Positions 18,723 through 28,099 of a stretch of DNA of 57,023 bases are shown here, piece after piece. Position 1 is the first letter of the stretch. Each line of letters starts with the position of its first letter. The DNA lies in NCBI GenBank assembly GCA_937775295.1, contig CALKBZ010000039.1:1-57023 (forward strand). Reading direction: 5' to 3'. The position numbers were made by a program, and so were the translations under genes. This stretch comes from an uncultured Opitutales bacterium (lineage in GTDB: Bacteria; Verrucomicrobiota; Verrucomicrobiia; Opitutales; Coraliomargaritaceae). The notes under the pieces are model-generated. The model was not told the origin of the DNA and made no database searches. It was given only the letters and a program-made list of their open reading frames with translations.

Positions 18723-19934
18723 TTAAATGTAAGCTACAATGGCTGAAAACATAGCGATGTAGACCACTCCGACAACGATGCCGACAGTGATTAGAATACA
18801 GGGAGAAAGTAGATTTGTGATGACATCAATTAAGGCTTCAAGTTCTTCAGAGTAGTAGCGCTCTAATTCGTCGAAGGATTCATGTAGTACGCCCGAAGTT
18901 TCTCCTGCAGAGATGATGCCATACATGGACGGAGGGAAATAAGGGTTTTGAATCGCTTCTCGTAAGGACATGCCACTCATTATTCTGGTCTCGGCTGTTG
19001 TGAAAACATTCTGGAAAATGCTTAAATTACCCATATTTGAGACAGAATTGAGCGACTCCAAAATACTGATGCCGCTATTAAGCATGACTGACATGGTGCC
19101 GGCGAATTTAGCGAGCGTTGACATTAAAACCGCCTTGCCAATCACGGGGAAGCGCAACAGCAAGCGTTCAATAAACCGTTGCCCTCGTGGGATGCGATTG
19201 ATTGCAATAAAAGCGGCGATCGATGCGAAGATCCCGATCATTATAAGCAGCCAGTTTTCTTTGCCAAAATTGGAGAAGTTCACCAGCCATTGAGTCAGTG
19301 GGGGCAGGGGCTTGCCCATTGGTTTCAATATTTTATCATATAAGTCGGGCACAAAGACAAAGACCAAGTAGCTGTTGGCAACGACCGCCATCAGTAGCAC
19401 GATGCCTGGATACATCATCGCCATTAAAGTCTTTTTCTTTAATTTTGCCCAAAATAGCATGGCTTCTGCCACTCGGTCTAGCGCCTGCTCCATTTGCCCC
19501 GTTTTTTCGGCAGTCTCAATGATTCTGATGGCAGTGGTCGATAATAGCTTATTTTGTTCAGCCAATGCTTCTGAGAAGGTCTTGCCCGATTGTATTAAAA
19601 AGCTGACGTCTTTAAGTTTATTCTTTAATTGTGGCTTACTACATTCTTTTTCGATGTTACTGATCGCGTTATGTAGCGACAGTCCAGAGCGTACCATTAC
19701 ACGTAATTGCTTCAGCATCGATACAATATCTTTGGTTGATATTGGTATCCATTTAGGTGCTAAACGAACTTGTGCTGGCCGCTCAGTAAGACCGTCTTTA
19801 GCTATCGAAAGCTCCAGAACAATCCATTTCTTCATCCTCAGTTGCTGCACTACGTCTTTACGGTTTTTAGCTTCAATGCTTCCGAAGTGTTGCTGCGCCT
19901 GGCTGTCCTGAGCGGTGTATTTAAATGTAGTCAT
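18723..19934 (-). CDS. GspF/PilC inner-membrane platform protein
   Basis: A 403-residue polytopic protein with two tandem T2SF domains. Membrane segments lie at about 167-190, 220-245 and 375-400. The first domain has the typical LRVMVRSGLSLHNAISN and the second the matching SVMLNSGISILESLN. It anchors the assembly ATPases to the membrane and moves pilin subunits. The start at 19934 is an ATG and the N-terminus MTTFKYTAQDSQ is typical of the family. It lies ten bases after the PilT gene. Confidence 0.93.
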   Translation of the reverse strand: MTTFKYTAQDSQAQQHFGSIEAKNRKDVVQQLRMKKWIVLELSIAKDGLTERPAQVRLAPKWIPISTKDIVSMLKQLRVMVRSGLSLHNAISNIEKECSKPQLKNKLKDVSFLIQSGKTFSEALAEQNKLLSTTAIRIIETAEKTGQMEQALDRVAEAMLFWAKLKKKTLMAMMYPGIVLLMAVVANSYLVFVFVPDLYDKILKPMGKPLPPLTQWLVNFSNFGKENWLLIMIGIFASIAAFIAINRIPRGQRFIERLLLRFPVIGKAVLMSTLAKFAGTMSVMLNSGISILESLNSVSNMGNLSIFQNVFTTAETRIMSGMSLREAIQNPYFPPSMYGIISAGETSGVLHESFDELERYYSEELEALIDVITNLLSPCILITVGIVVGVVYIAMFSAIVAYI

Positions 19935-19944
19935 GGGTGCAATA

Positions 19945-21045
19945 TTATGTTCTTTGACTACGCAATGATTTCTCTAGCCGTAAAGCTGCTAGCTTTGCCT
20001 GAAACATTTGCTTATTACGCGCATTTTTTAGCGCTATGGATTCTTCGATTTCTTGCTTATAAACATTTTCCGCTAATACTTGGTCGATACTTTGCATGCC
20101 ATCTTTCTGGCCAAACTCTAATACATTATAAATTTGGTTAAATTGTTTGGTATTAATTAAGTTACGAACCGCGGTGTTGCATCTGAGTATTTCAACTATA
20201 GGAATTAAGCCGCTACCATTAGATTTGGGTGCGAGTGTTTGAGAGACGACGCCTTGCAGTACCATTCCTAGTTGTCGTTGGATTGATTCCTGCTCATCTG
20301 GCGGGTACATAGCTAAAATGCGGTCTAAGGCACCAACTGCATCGCCACAATGTAAGGTGGAGAAGACCAGGTGCCCGGTTTCTGCTGCTGTAATGGCGGC
20401 GCGGATGGTTTCCAGATCGCGCATCTCTCCCACCAGAATTACATCTGGATCTTCGCGCAATGCTTCGCGCAGCGAAGCCGAAAAGCTAGAAACATCACTA
20501 CCTAACTCACGTTGATGGACCAGTGCTTGCTTATTGCGATGGAGGTATTCGATAGGATCTTCAATGGTAATGATGTGGCACTGGCGATATTGGTTGATGT
20601 AATCAATCAGCGCTGCTAGCGAAGTGCTTTTCCCACTGCCAGTTGGCCCAGTAAATAGTACCAAGCCATATTTTAATTGAGCAAGTTCCAGGAGCTGGGA
20701 CGGTAATTTTAAATCATCGAAACTTTTTAATTCATGATTAAGTTTACGAATCGCAAATGCGACATAGCCACGCTCTCTATAAATATTTATTCTAAAACGA
20801 ATCGTGTCGAGTGAGCAGGCCGCATCTACGCTGAAACGCTCAGCGAAGGTCTTTTTCATGACCGGTGTAGCAATGGCATCAAATAAGTTTTCTAGTTCTA
20901 TTTGAGTCCAAATTTTGCTATCAATTGATGCCAGTGATCCATTGATACGACCATATATTGACGATTCTGCAGAAAGATGTAAGTCGCTGCATTTGTATCT
21001 CTGTGCGAGCTTTAGAATGTCTTTAAATTGCTGGTTTATAATCAT
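19945..21045 (-). CDS. PilT-family retraction-type ATPase
   Basis: A 366-residue ATPase with Walker A GPTGSGKST at 133-141, Asp box TIEDPIEYLH near 160-169, Walker B DVILVGEMRD at 201-210 and His box TGHLVFSTLH at 223-232. The SDLHLSAES start and the absence of a tetracysteine zinc site separate it from GspE/PilB. PilT proteins depolymerise type IV pili, so a PilT here argues for a dynamic pilus rather than a plain type II secretion system. It is encoded mid-operon between PilO-like and GspF genes. Confidence 0.92.
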   Translation of the reverse strand: MIINQQFKDILKLAQRYKCSDLHLSAESSIYGRINGSLASIDSKIWTQIELENLFDAIATPVMKKTFAERFSVDAACSLDTIRFRINIYRERGYVAFAIRKLNHELKSFDDLKLPSQLLELAQLKYGLVLFTGPTGSGKSTSLAALIDYINQYRQCHIITIEDPIEYLHRNKQALVHQRELGSDVSSFSASLREALREDPDVILVGEMRDLETIRAAITAAETGHLVFSTLHCGDAVGALDRILAMYPPDEQESIQRQLGMVLQGVVSQTLAPKSNGSGLIPIVEILRCNTAVRNLINTKQFNQIYNVLEFGQKDGMQSIDQVLAENVYKQEIEESIALKNARNKQMFQAKLAALRLEKSLRSQRT

Positions 21046-21050
21046 TTTGA

Positions 21051-21635
21051 TTAAATCAGTAGATTGATGTTGATACTTAAAATATGAGGCTGATCTGATT
21101 TAACTATCGTCAATTCTCTGATAATGACTGTGTGCTGCTGCTTTGAAAGACTCTCAAAGTAATGAATCAAATTTAAAAAACCTCCCTGCATGGAGATAGA
21201 ACGGGACTCTCTAGACTGAGTGAAAACGTTGTCCGATGTATTTTTTATATTTTGTATGCTGGTAATCTTGAGTTCTTTTTGCCGTGCGTTAGTGACAATT
21301 TTAGTCATCAATTCGTCGATTAGATCGTTTCGTGCCAGATCAATCATTTCTGTCTTCTCGCTTTTCGACTCTAATTGAATGGTTGTGAGTTCATCAGTCA
21401 GCTTGGCTATTTGTTCTTTCAAGGTACTGACTTTCGGGAGTGTACCTTTAATGAATTTTTTTTTGTTTATATAATCATAACCTCGTTGTGCGTCTTGTAG
21501 GTTACTGCTTAAATCATCTAGGTTGCGGCGCCGTTCAGCCTTGCCGAAAGAGTGTGTTAATAGTATTAACGCCACCAGTACACCGCTGGCTGCGAATATT
21601 TGTGATTTCCAGTTGCTAGCAATAGATTGGCTCAT
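21051..21635 (-). CDS. PilO-like pilus assembly protein
   Basis: A 194-residue protein with one N-terminal membrane segment (about 13-27), a coiled coil (about 33-95) and a small C-terminal alpha/beta domain containing FLNLIHYFESLSKQQHTVII. That is the layout of PilO/GspM. The start overlaps the PilM/N-like gene by four bases, as PilO usually follows PilN. Sequence alone would not identify it; position and topology do. Confidence 0.7.
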   Translation of the reverse strand: MSQSIASNWKSQIFAASGVLVALILLTHSFGKAERRRNLDDLSSNLQDAQRGYDYINKKKFIKGTLPKVSTLKEQIAKLTDELTTIQLESKSEKTEMIDLARNDLIDELMTKIVTNARQKELKITSIQNIKNTSDNVFTQSRESRSISMQGGFLNLIHYFESLSKQQHTVIIRELTIVKSDQPHILSININLLI

Positions 21636-23212
21636 TCTTTTATTTTAGGTATAATTGAAAAAGTATGAATACCAGTATTTGGATCCGTCATAAGTTCTGT
21701 GTTTTGAGTTCTTAATTTCCATGAAATCATTTTTTTATTAAACTGGGCTGAGAACTTATAGACGTCGGCTTCAGTTAGTGAGTTTCCGCTGATGCTTACA
21801 TCTCCCAAGTTGTTAATGCTTAATTTTTCGAGATCGACTGAAGTGCCAATCGACTGGCTGATCGCTCGTAAGCTCTCGGAATAAAAAATAGGACGATCTT
21901 TTTTTGTAATTAAAACGCGACTCTGCTCGATTTGCTGTTCAATTTGTTTTTTTTCCTTCATTAGCTGCTCGGCTTTAATTGCACTGTCTGAGTGCTCACT
22001 TAAGGCAAATTGTTTAGTGTCCGTTTTTACTGCCGCTAGCTGTATGTCTTCTTCTAACTGACGAATCTTGAGCTGGTGCTTGGTATGAAAGCCAATTGAA
22101 TAAAGCAGAAAGAGTACGACGACCGTAGTCCAATAGACTTTGCTATTTTTATAAAAAGCTAGCGCAGGTGCCGCTGTTTTTAACTCAGGGATCGGGTATT
22201 GTAAGCTGTCGTTTAGTAAGCCGGCGAGTGCTGCTAGGGGTGCCGTTGGGCTAGAATTAAGTGAGAGCTCCGTTATGATTAATTTGGGATTCTGCTGTGC
22301 GAGGACTGCTTGTAACTGTGCAGTCGAAAATTTGGTATTTCCGAAATGTACATATTCGGAAGCATGCATCGCGATGTCGTTAATCAATTCAGAAGAGAGC
22401 TCAGTGCGGCTGAGCGGATAAATCATACTGTCGATGATCTTACTTGCTTTGATGTAAGTTGCATAAATGTACTGACTGTCGCGCTTGAGCAGTACGATAC
22501 TTTTACCACTAATTGTTTTGGAATCAATCCGTGCATAGTCCAGCAGCGTTAAGCCATAAGTGGCTAGCAAATTGATTTTTTGAGTGCTAAAAAAATCAAT
22601 CCACTCGTTCGCATAATCCTTCGGCATCACCGAAATTAAGCGCTTGTCATTCGGGTACATTTTGGAGCTCGCTGCCCAAGCAATTATATAATCTTGGTTG
22701 GCATCGGGGTACTCGCTGACAAAGCTCTCAAATTGGCTGATTTCTTCGCCAGAAAGAATCCCATAATTGCGTGCGGCTGCTATCGGATCAAAATTTTCGG
22801 AGTCTGATGTTTGAAAGATTTTATCTTTTTGCTGTTGAGTGAGGTAAGCCGAGTGGAACAATAAATTAGCTAGGCTGGGTGGGGTGCCAAAACCTTCTAA
22901 ATTGCCCTCCAGTTCCCATCGTAGCATTTCGATCGTCTGCGATTCCGTAAGGTTTTGCGGAATAATCAGTTCCATCCATCCACTGATCACTTCGCTCGAC
23001 AGCATGACGACTTGTCGCGGCAGTACTTTTATGGATTCAGCCAGTTGTTGCAGCCCCTTTTCAACCGCTTTAATCGGGCTGATTTCTTTGACTGATGTGC
23101 TCGCACGCACGGTCAGCTCACCTTTCTGGTAGTTGACCAGCGAGCAGACGACAAAGCCGGGCTGTAATTCGACCACTAAAAATGCTTTTTTATTTAATTT
23201 TTTAAGCTGCAT
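21632..23212 (-). CDS. PilM-PilN-like (GspL-like) fusion protein
   Basis: A 526-residue protein. Residues 1-340 resemble an actin-like PilM/GspL cytoplasmic domain (VELQPGFVVCSLV, then RQVVMLSSEVISGWMELIIP). A single membrane segment follows at about 360-375, a coiled coil at 380-440 and a PilN-like periplasmic domain to the end. GspL has this same fused architecture. It overlaps the PilO-like gene by four bases and follows the pseudopilin gene by seven. It would couple the ATPase to the periplasmic frame. Confidence 0.75.
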   Translation of the reverse strand: MQLKKLNKKAFLVVELQPGFVVCSLVNYQKGELTVRASTSVKEISPIKAVEKGLQQLAESIKVLPRQVVMLSSEVISGWMELIIPQNLTESQTIEMLRWELEGNLEGFGTPPSLANLLFHSAYLTQQQKDKIFQTSDSENFDPIAAARNYGILSGEEISQFESFVSEYPDANQDYIIAWAASSKMYPNDKRLISVMPKDYANEWIDFFSTQKINLLATYGLTLLDYARIDSKTISGKSIVLLKRDSQYIYATYIKASKIIDSMIYPLSRTELSSELINDIAMHASEYVHFGNTKFSTAQLQAVLAQQNPKLIITELSLNSSPTAPLAALAGLLNDSLQYPIPELKTAAPALAFYKNSKVYWTTVVVLFLLYSIGFHTKHQLKIRQLEEDIQLAAVKTDTKQFALSEHSDSAIKAEQLMKEKKQIEQQIEQSRVLITKKDRPIFYSESLRAISQSIGTSVDLEKLSINNLGDVSISGNSLTEADVYKFSAQFNKKMISWKLRTQNTELMTDPNTGIHTFSIIPKIKE

Positions 23213-23219
23213 CAGATGC

Positions 23220-24179
23220 TTATATATTTATGGTCACTTCGCACAATGTGTCGGTTTGTGGTACTAATTGGAATACCCGCTGGTCCACCTCTACCTCCGA
23301 ATCCTCTAAAGCGCCGTTGGCAGACGGTAACGCGGGTGTAGAGCCGTCTCCTTTGTAATAAACGACAACTTGAAATTTCCGGATGTACTTGTTGGGCAGT
23401 ATCTTCTGTAGCAACAGTGTCTCATTCTCAATGCCGTTGATTTCGAAAGGCGTTTTATTATCAACTCCAGCGAGTACGATGGAAGAATGATAGTCTAAGG
23501 AACCGCCGCCGATTTTTTTACTGGTATCAAGCCCTGGGTAGAGGATGCCTATAATTAGGTGTGTTGCATCGCTGCTATTCCCATCGGACACAAAATTTAA
23601 ACGTAGGTGACCACTGCTGATTTCATAGAGGTTGCGGTCTAGCTTGGCTTCTACGGGAAAATCAGCTTCATAAAAATAATTACTGTCCCTGTTGTCTTTG
23701 GATATACGACCTTTCTGAAGATCTTTGCCTAAACTTTGCAATTCGAGCTCTAAATCGCCTTTGTATTCAAAGCCGCCGCCCCATCCATCGGTAAATTGCT
23801 GGTTAAAGATCGATAAATAAGGCCCGCACCAGCCATGACTGAGCAGCGCGCCTTGTATTTCTCCACCACCAATAATCTTTGGGGTACTTAACTCAGGATC
23901 TGATAGGGTAATTAGCTCACCTAAATCTGCTGGCAAGCGGCCCATGTCGGCAATGAAGCCATTGATTTGAGGGCTACCATTTAGATTGAGATGGTGGCTA
24001 CCGATGATGGCATCGCGAATGTTTTTGTAGCGAAGAATGGTTTCATCGTGTCGATTTTGGTCATCTTTATTATCGACGACTAAAATCATAGAAGATGCTA
24101 CTAAGCCGATCAAAAAGACCACCAGTAGCATTTCTATTAGTGTAAAAGCTTTAACACTATTTTTTTTAGGAATGTACAT
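23220..24179 (-). CDS. pseudopilin (type II/IV N-methylation domain)
   Basis: A 319-residue protein with prepilin leader MYIPKKNSVKA followed by FTLIEMLLVVFLIGLVASS. The +5 Glu is present, but the -1 residue is Ala rather than Gly. The large C-terminal region includes GWCGPYLSIFNQQFTDGWGG, a GspG-like segment seen in many Verrucomicrobia-type pilins. It is the third pilin-like gene of the operon and probably a minor or tip pseudopilin. Confidence 0.88.
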   Translation of the reverse strand: MYIPKKNSVKAFTLIEMLLVVFLIGLVASSMILVVDNKDDQNRHDETILRYKNIRDAIIGSHHLNLNGSPQINGFIADMGRLPADLGELITLSDPELSTPKIIGGGEIQGALLSHGWCGPYLSIFNQQFTDGWGGGFEYKGDLELELQSLGKDLQKGRISKDNRDSNYFYEADFPVEAKLDRNLYEISSGHLRLNFVSDGNSSDATHLIIGILYPGLDTSKKIGGGSLDYHSSIVLAGVDNKTPFEINGIENETLLLQKILPNKYIRKFQVVVYYKGDGSTPALPSANGALEDSEVEVDQRVFQLVPQTDTLCEVTINI

Positions 24180-24185
24180 AATTAA

Positions 24186-24950
24186 TTAGCGACCCAGTGT
24201 GATGATAATATCATCACTTTCATAAATTAATTTTTCGTTTTTGGATTGTATTACTCCATCCGGACCGCCTGAGACTAAATAAAATAGTTGCTGCTGTCGC
24301 AGCAGTGCATAGGGATTTCCTGGGTAGTACTTTGTGGCGGCTGCAGTGCTATCAATGGCCCAATATTCTGAATCCGGCTGAACACTTTTCTCGCTTGAGG
24401 ATGAGCTGAAACTATCGGGGATGGCATAAATATTATCAAAGCCTTTCGATGTATTGTGTAATCTCAGTCCTAACTGTTGCAGGTACGGGCCATTCCAACC
24501 CCGACCAGAGGAAGGCAAATAGTCCCATCTACCATCTCCTATTGTACTTTCGGGTTGTTTAAATAATTGCCAAAAATTAAATTTATTTTTGTTCCATTTA
24601 ATAATGGATTTGTTACTTTTTATTAATTTTCCGTCTCTGACCCAACTTAATTTAATGTGTGTGTCATTGAGCGCTCCTTGCTGTGGGAAATAGCCCATAT
24701 CCATACGAAATGCTAGTAGTGCGTCGCGTACCTGTCCCATTGATCGTTTATTGATATCAGTTTGAACAGCATCTTTATTCAGCGAAATTTGCGAAATAAG
24801 TAGACCGCCAACGATCGCTAATATTGAAATAGTGACGAGTAATTCCATTAAAGTAAATGCGCTGGGGTGCCGGCCTTTCACTAAAGATTTATAGGCATGA
24901 TTAAATGACTGTTGCATGATCTGAGCTTTCTTTGGCGAATCGTGTTGCAA
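24186..24950 (-). CDS. pseudopilin (type II/IV N-methylation domain)
   Basis: A 254-residue pilin-like protein whose long leader ends in HPSA before FTLMELLVTISILAIVGG; -1 is Ala and +5 is Glu. An upstream Met leaves a leader of about 32 residues, so an internal Met14 start is possible. C-terminal features include GWNGPYLQQLGLRL and YYPGNPYALL, as in GspG-type pseudopilins. It follows the major pilin gene after a terminator hairpin. Confidence 0.88.
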   Translation of the reverse strand: MQHDSPKKAQIMQQSFNHAYKSLVKGRHPSAFTLMELLVTISILAIVGGLLISQISLNKDAVQTDINKRSMGQVRDALLAFRMDMGYFPQQGALNDTHIKLSWVRDGKLIKSNKSIIKWNKNKFNFWQLFKQPESTIGDGRWDYLPSSGRGWNGPYLQQLGLRLHNTSKGFDNIYAIPDSFSSSSSEKSVQPDSEYWAIDSTAAATKYYPGNPYALLRQQQLFYLVSGGPDGVIQSKNEKLIYESDDIIITLGR

Positions 24951-24952
24951 GG

Positions 24953-24986
24953 CAAAAAATCGCTGCAGGCAATTAGCCTGCAGCGA
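24953..24986 (-). terminator. intra-operon rho-independent terminator after the major pilin gene
   Basis: On the minus strand TCGCTGCAGGC pairs perfectly over 11 bp with GCCTGCAGCGA around a five-base loop, then runs into TTTTTT. It sits 25 bases after the pilin stop codon and before the next pseudopilin gene. Partial termination here would give the first pilin higher transcript levels than the machinery genes. Confidence 0.85.
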
Positions 24987-25011
24987 TGAGATGTTACTTG
25001 GTTAATTATAA

Positions 25012-26019
25012 TTACCGCTTTTGTCCGCTTTGCTCTGCGAATTCCTCGGCGAGGAAGTCACCGCGTGCATCAACTACCGCAACGAATTTGGCTGGGCTTT
25101 GCTGTACATCGACTAGCATGACATAACTCGGGTAGGTACTTTTAGCCACGTCACCATAGAAGGGAGCGGATGCAATTTTACCTGCGTCACCCAGAGTTTT
25201 ATCATTTGCAGCATTCGGATCGGTTTTTCCTCCAGCAACCAGTGTTGAATCTGGTCCGATGCCAAATGCTACCAGCACAGCTAAGGGATCAGCACCTAGT
25301 TTAGTATTGTCGTAGTCCGCTGTCGGACTTGCGGCACTCTGACCACCCCAAACAGCGAACTGTTGGACTGTTGTCGAGCTACTATCGACTGCAATTTCAA
25401 ATGCTCGGCCACGATTTTTTTCGTCACCTGGACGTGGAACATTGAACCCAAGCTGAGGGATGTCAATGTCAGCAATTGCACCAATAGTTGTACTGGTGAA
25501 ACACCATCAGCATCAGGGATGCCTAAGGTTCCTCCCACAAGTGATACTGAATCTAGATAACGCACTGTTGTGATCCCTGCATCTACTAGGTTTTTTGCTT
25601 GGTCTGCAGACAGAGCTTGGGCTACCACTTTCTTACCCATTTTTTCGCTGCCTAAGTAGTTTGCTAATTCTAAACCACCATTATTAGTGTCGGATTTATC
25701 AGGTCCTACATAGGTAGTCAATATCGGTTGCAGTCACAACGCCATTTGTTGCCGTAGCAGTAGTAGTTTTCGCAGCCAATAAGCTATCTAAATTGTTAGG
25801 TAGCGTGCCTTCCATTGATTGGTAAGTGCGGATCGAATTTTGCAGTGAAGCAATTGTGTTGGTGGCACTGGCCTTGGCTGCTTGTGCTTGCAAGCCTTCG
25901 AATGAAGTGACTAATCCGCCACCCACAATTGCTAAAATAGCAACGATAATCAAAAGCTCCAGCAACGTGAAGTTTTTGCGGGCTTTTCTTTTTAGGTTTT
26001 TAATGATACTTTTTTTCAT
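25012..26019 (-). pseudogene. major prepilin-like gene with two compensating frameshifts
   Basis: The first frame (26019 to about 25708) has leader MKKSIIKNLKRKARKN followed by FTLLELLIIVAILAIVGG; -1 is Asn and +5 Glu. It stops after DIDYLCRT. The protein continues in a second frame (YVGPDKSDTNNGGLELANYL to GIPDADGVSPV, about 25708-25495). It then returns to the original frame (TTIGAIADIDIPQLG onward) to end in EFAEQSGQKR at 25012. One extra base near 25708 and one missing near 25495 would explain this. It is the first gene of the operon and probably the major pilin of about 335 residues. Whether the lesions are real or assembly errors is open. Confidence 0.8.
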
Positions 26020-26274
26020 GTTATTTTTATTATGTATTTTAGTCGCCTGATGTAATGCGGCGAAGCTTTAGGTAATAATGAGTAATGCAAAGACATTGCT
26101 CACCCTCAGCATCTATACATTAACAAAAAAAATACTTTAAATTCCACCCCGATAGGTAAAAAAAATAGCCAATTTTGAATTTAAGGCAGATTCAAATTTG
26201 AAGTGCAAGAGAGTGATTTAAAAGTGAATTAGGTGCTGGCGACCTCCCTTGCCGAAGCAAGATGCTCTCTTGCG

Positions 26275-27257
26275 ATGAAACAAAAATACAACCACCTAAC
26301 TCGTGAAGAACGCTGCAGTATCGAGCAGATGCGAAAAGCTGGATAACAACAAAACCAGATAGCCAAACTGCTTGCGGTGGCGAAGAGGAAAAGGGTCAGT
26401 CGTGAGGTTCGTCGTAATATTGGCGCTCGCGGTTACCGCCATAAGCAGGCAGATGAGCTAGCGAATCAGCGACGTTTTGAGAGCCGTAAACGCACGATGT
26501 TTCCGCTATCAGTTCAATGGGCGATTGAGGATTATCTACGGGAGGATTTGAGTCCCGAACCAGTTACGGGTATCATGCGTCGCAAGTGCGAAGAGACCGT
26601 GATTCTTGAACGGGATTTATCAGCACATCTATAGCGACTACGATTATGGAGGCACTCTTTATAAACACTTACTTGAGCCTCGCAAGAAGCGATGTCGCCG
26701 TCTGGGCCATATAAATTGCCTTGGTGTGATCCCTTGCCGTGTCAGTATCGATGAACGTCCTGCCAGCGTTGATCCGAAGCGCTATGACTGAGACTGGGAA
26801 GGCGACCTAATCATTGGAGGTAAGCACGAGGGACCACCATTAACGCTGGCGGAGCGTCAGACTAAGCACTGCTTGATCTATCCTCTGGAAGCCAAGCGTA
26901 GTGATGAGGTGTCGGTCGCGATGATCACATCGCTTCAACCGTTTATCGGCAAGATACGCAGTATCACTTTAGACAACCGCAAAGAGTTCGCTGGGTATGA
27001 GGAAGTCAGCACGGCCCTAGTAATTAAGATGTATTTTGCACATCCGTATTCCTCTTGGGAACGAGGATTAAGTGAGAATACCAATGGGTTGATTCGACAA
27101 TACCTGTAGAAGGGCGATAGCCTGAAAGGACTGACGATGGAGCAGTGCAAATGCATTGAAGATAAACTCAATGCGCGTGCGAGGAAGACTTTTGGCTTCG
27201 TTGCTCCAATCGAACGCTACGATAAATTGATTGCTGCTGTATTTACCCGAAGCACTT
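26275..27257 (+). pseudogene. IS30-family transposase remnant
   Basis: ATG at 26275 begins MKQKYNHLTREERCSIEQMR, the IS30-family start. An in-frame TAA follows at 26344 within the helix-turn-helix. Downstream pieces in shifted frames keep VSREVRRNIG, a degenerate DDE region (EGDLIIGGKHEGP, LDNRKEFAGYEE, HPYSSWERGLSENTNGLIRQY) and a C-terminal RKTFGFVAPIERYD. Several stops and shifts make it non-functional. A long hairpin has replaced its last residues. Confidence 0.85.
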
Positions 27258-27342
27258 GCACTGCTGCCTTCGCTTCGCTCCGGCCTTGCCGCTGCGCTGC
27301 ACCCTATCGGGGACGGCCTTTACGAAGCGAAGGCAGCAGTGC
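27258..27342. repeat. 85-bp element with perfect 20-bp inverted repeats
   Basis: The left arm 27258-27277 (GCACTGCTGCCTTCGCTTCG) is perfectly inverted at 27323-27342, with a 45-base G+C-rich loop. It lies at the 3' end of the IS30 remnant and looks like an inserted MITE or REP-type palindrome. The plus-strand transcript could fold into a very stable hairpin. Confidence 0.85.
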
Positions 27343-27441
27343 AATAAGTACTCATCAACGACTCTAAATACAACAATAACACTAACACTAACGATAATGA
27401 TGAGCCTCTAGCTCCTTGCACTTGTTAGTCGAACCCAAGAG

Positions 27442-28099
27442 CAATTAAGTGCAGAGTAATCGGCTGGACGATTTATCGAATCTTTTCCGCATAAACTGCG
27501 CTCAAAGCCAACTGCCCAACAGTGCCCACAATGCAACGGCTTACTGGTGGGGCGTAAAGTGTCTAGGCGCACTGATAATGATGAAGAACTCTTAGTTTTT
27601 GAGCTCTACTGTACTTCATGTGAATCTATGTTTGGAATTGATGATATTGGCCATGAGGTTGTTACACTTGGATACCCCATTAAGAGCTAGCAAATCGGAG
27701 CTATCAAATCCGTTCGCTCGTCCCTCGCTGGCTGCAGCATGACCCGTACTTTAGCCAGAATAATTGAACGGGAGAAGCGATGAGGTCACACGTTAAAAAT
27801 TAATATCCATTTAGCTCGGAGATGTGTTTTTAGTAGTTAAAAATATGATACATTTAATTCAACGGTTTAACCACTTTCCCCTATTTTTACTCGAAAAGCG
27901 TTTCGTGACCTAGGTTGTTTCACGCAAAATCGAATGACTAAGCCATTAAACCGCGAGAGTGGATGGGAGATTGCGCTGGTAGGGATGGCGCAGAATCTAT
28001 TCATTTGGATGGCGCGTAGTCATTGCGTGCCACGCTACCCCTTCGAGTCTTTCTGTGTCGCAGTCGTGCGTGGTTGAAGGTTCACGCACGCGCTGGCAC
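27442..28099 (+). repeat. 658-bp direct repeat, left copy flanking the heme island
   Basis: This is identical to 36342-36999 except at two bases (27478 G versus A, 28042 T versus G), at a constant offset of 8900. Both copies have the same orientation. Each contains a small zinc-ribbon frame (see the next entry) and a 3' segment ending CACGCACGCGCTGGCAC. The sequences outside diverge abruptly on both sides. The pair encloses 28100-36341, which holds the heme-uptake operon. Confidence 0.95.
27460..27783 (+). pseudogene. zinc-ribbon small protein frame inside the 658-bp repeat (copy 1)
   Basis: A frame without an ATG start, preceded by TAA, reads FIESFPHKLRSKPTAQQCPQ, then a CPQCN knuckle and a CTSCE knuckle 33 residues later. 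It ends in GYPIKS and TAG at 27688. The same frame continues past the TAG as QIGAIKSVRSSLAGCSMTR and ELARIIEREKR-like sequence to TGA at 27781. The four cysteines suggest a zinc ribbon, seen in some transposition or regulatory proteins. It is probably a remnant of the mobile element that made the repeat. The same frame recurs at 36360-36683. Confidence 0.5.
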
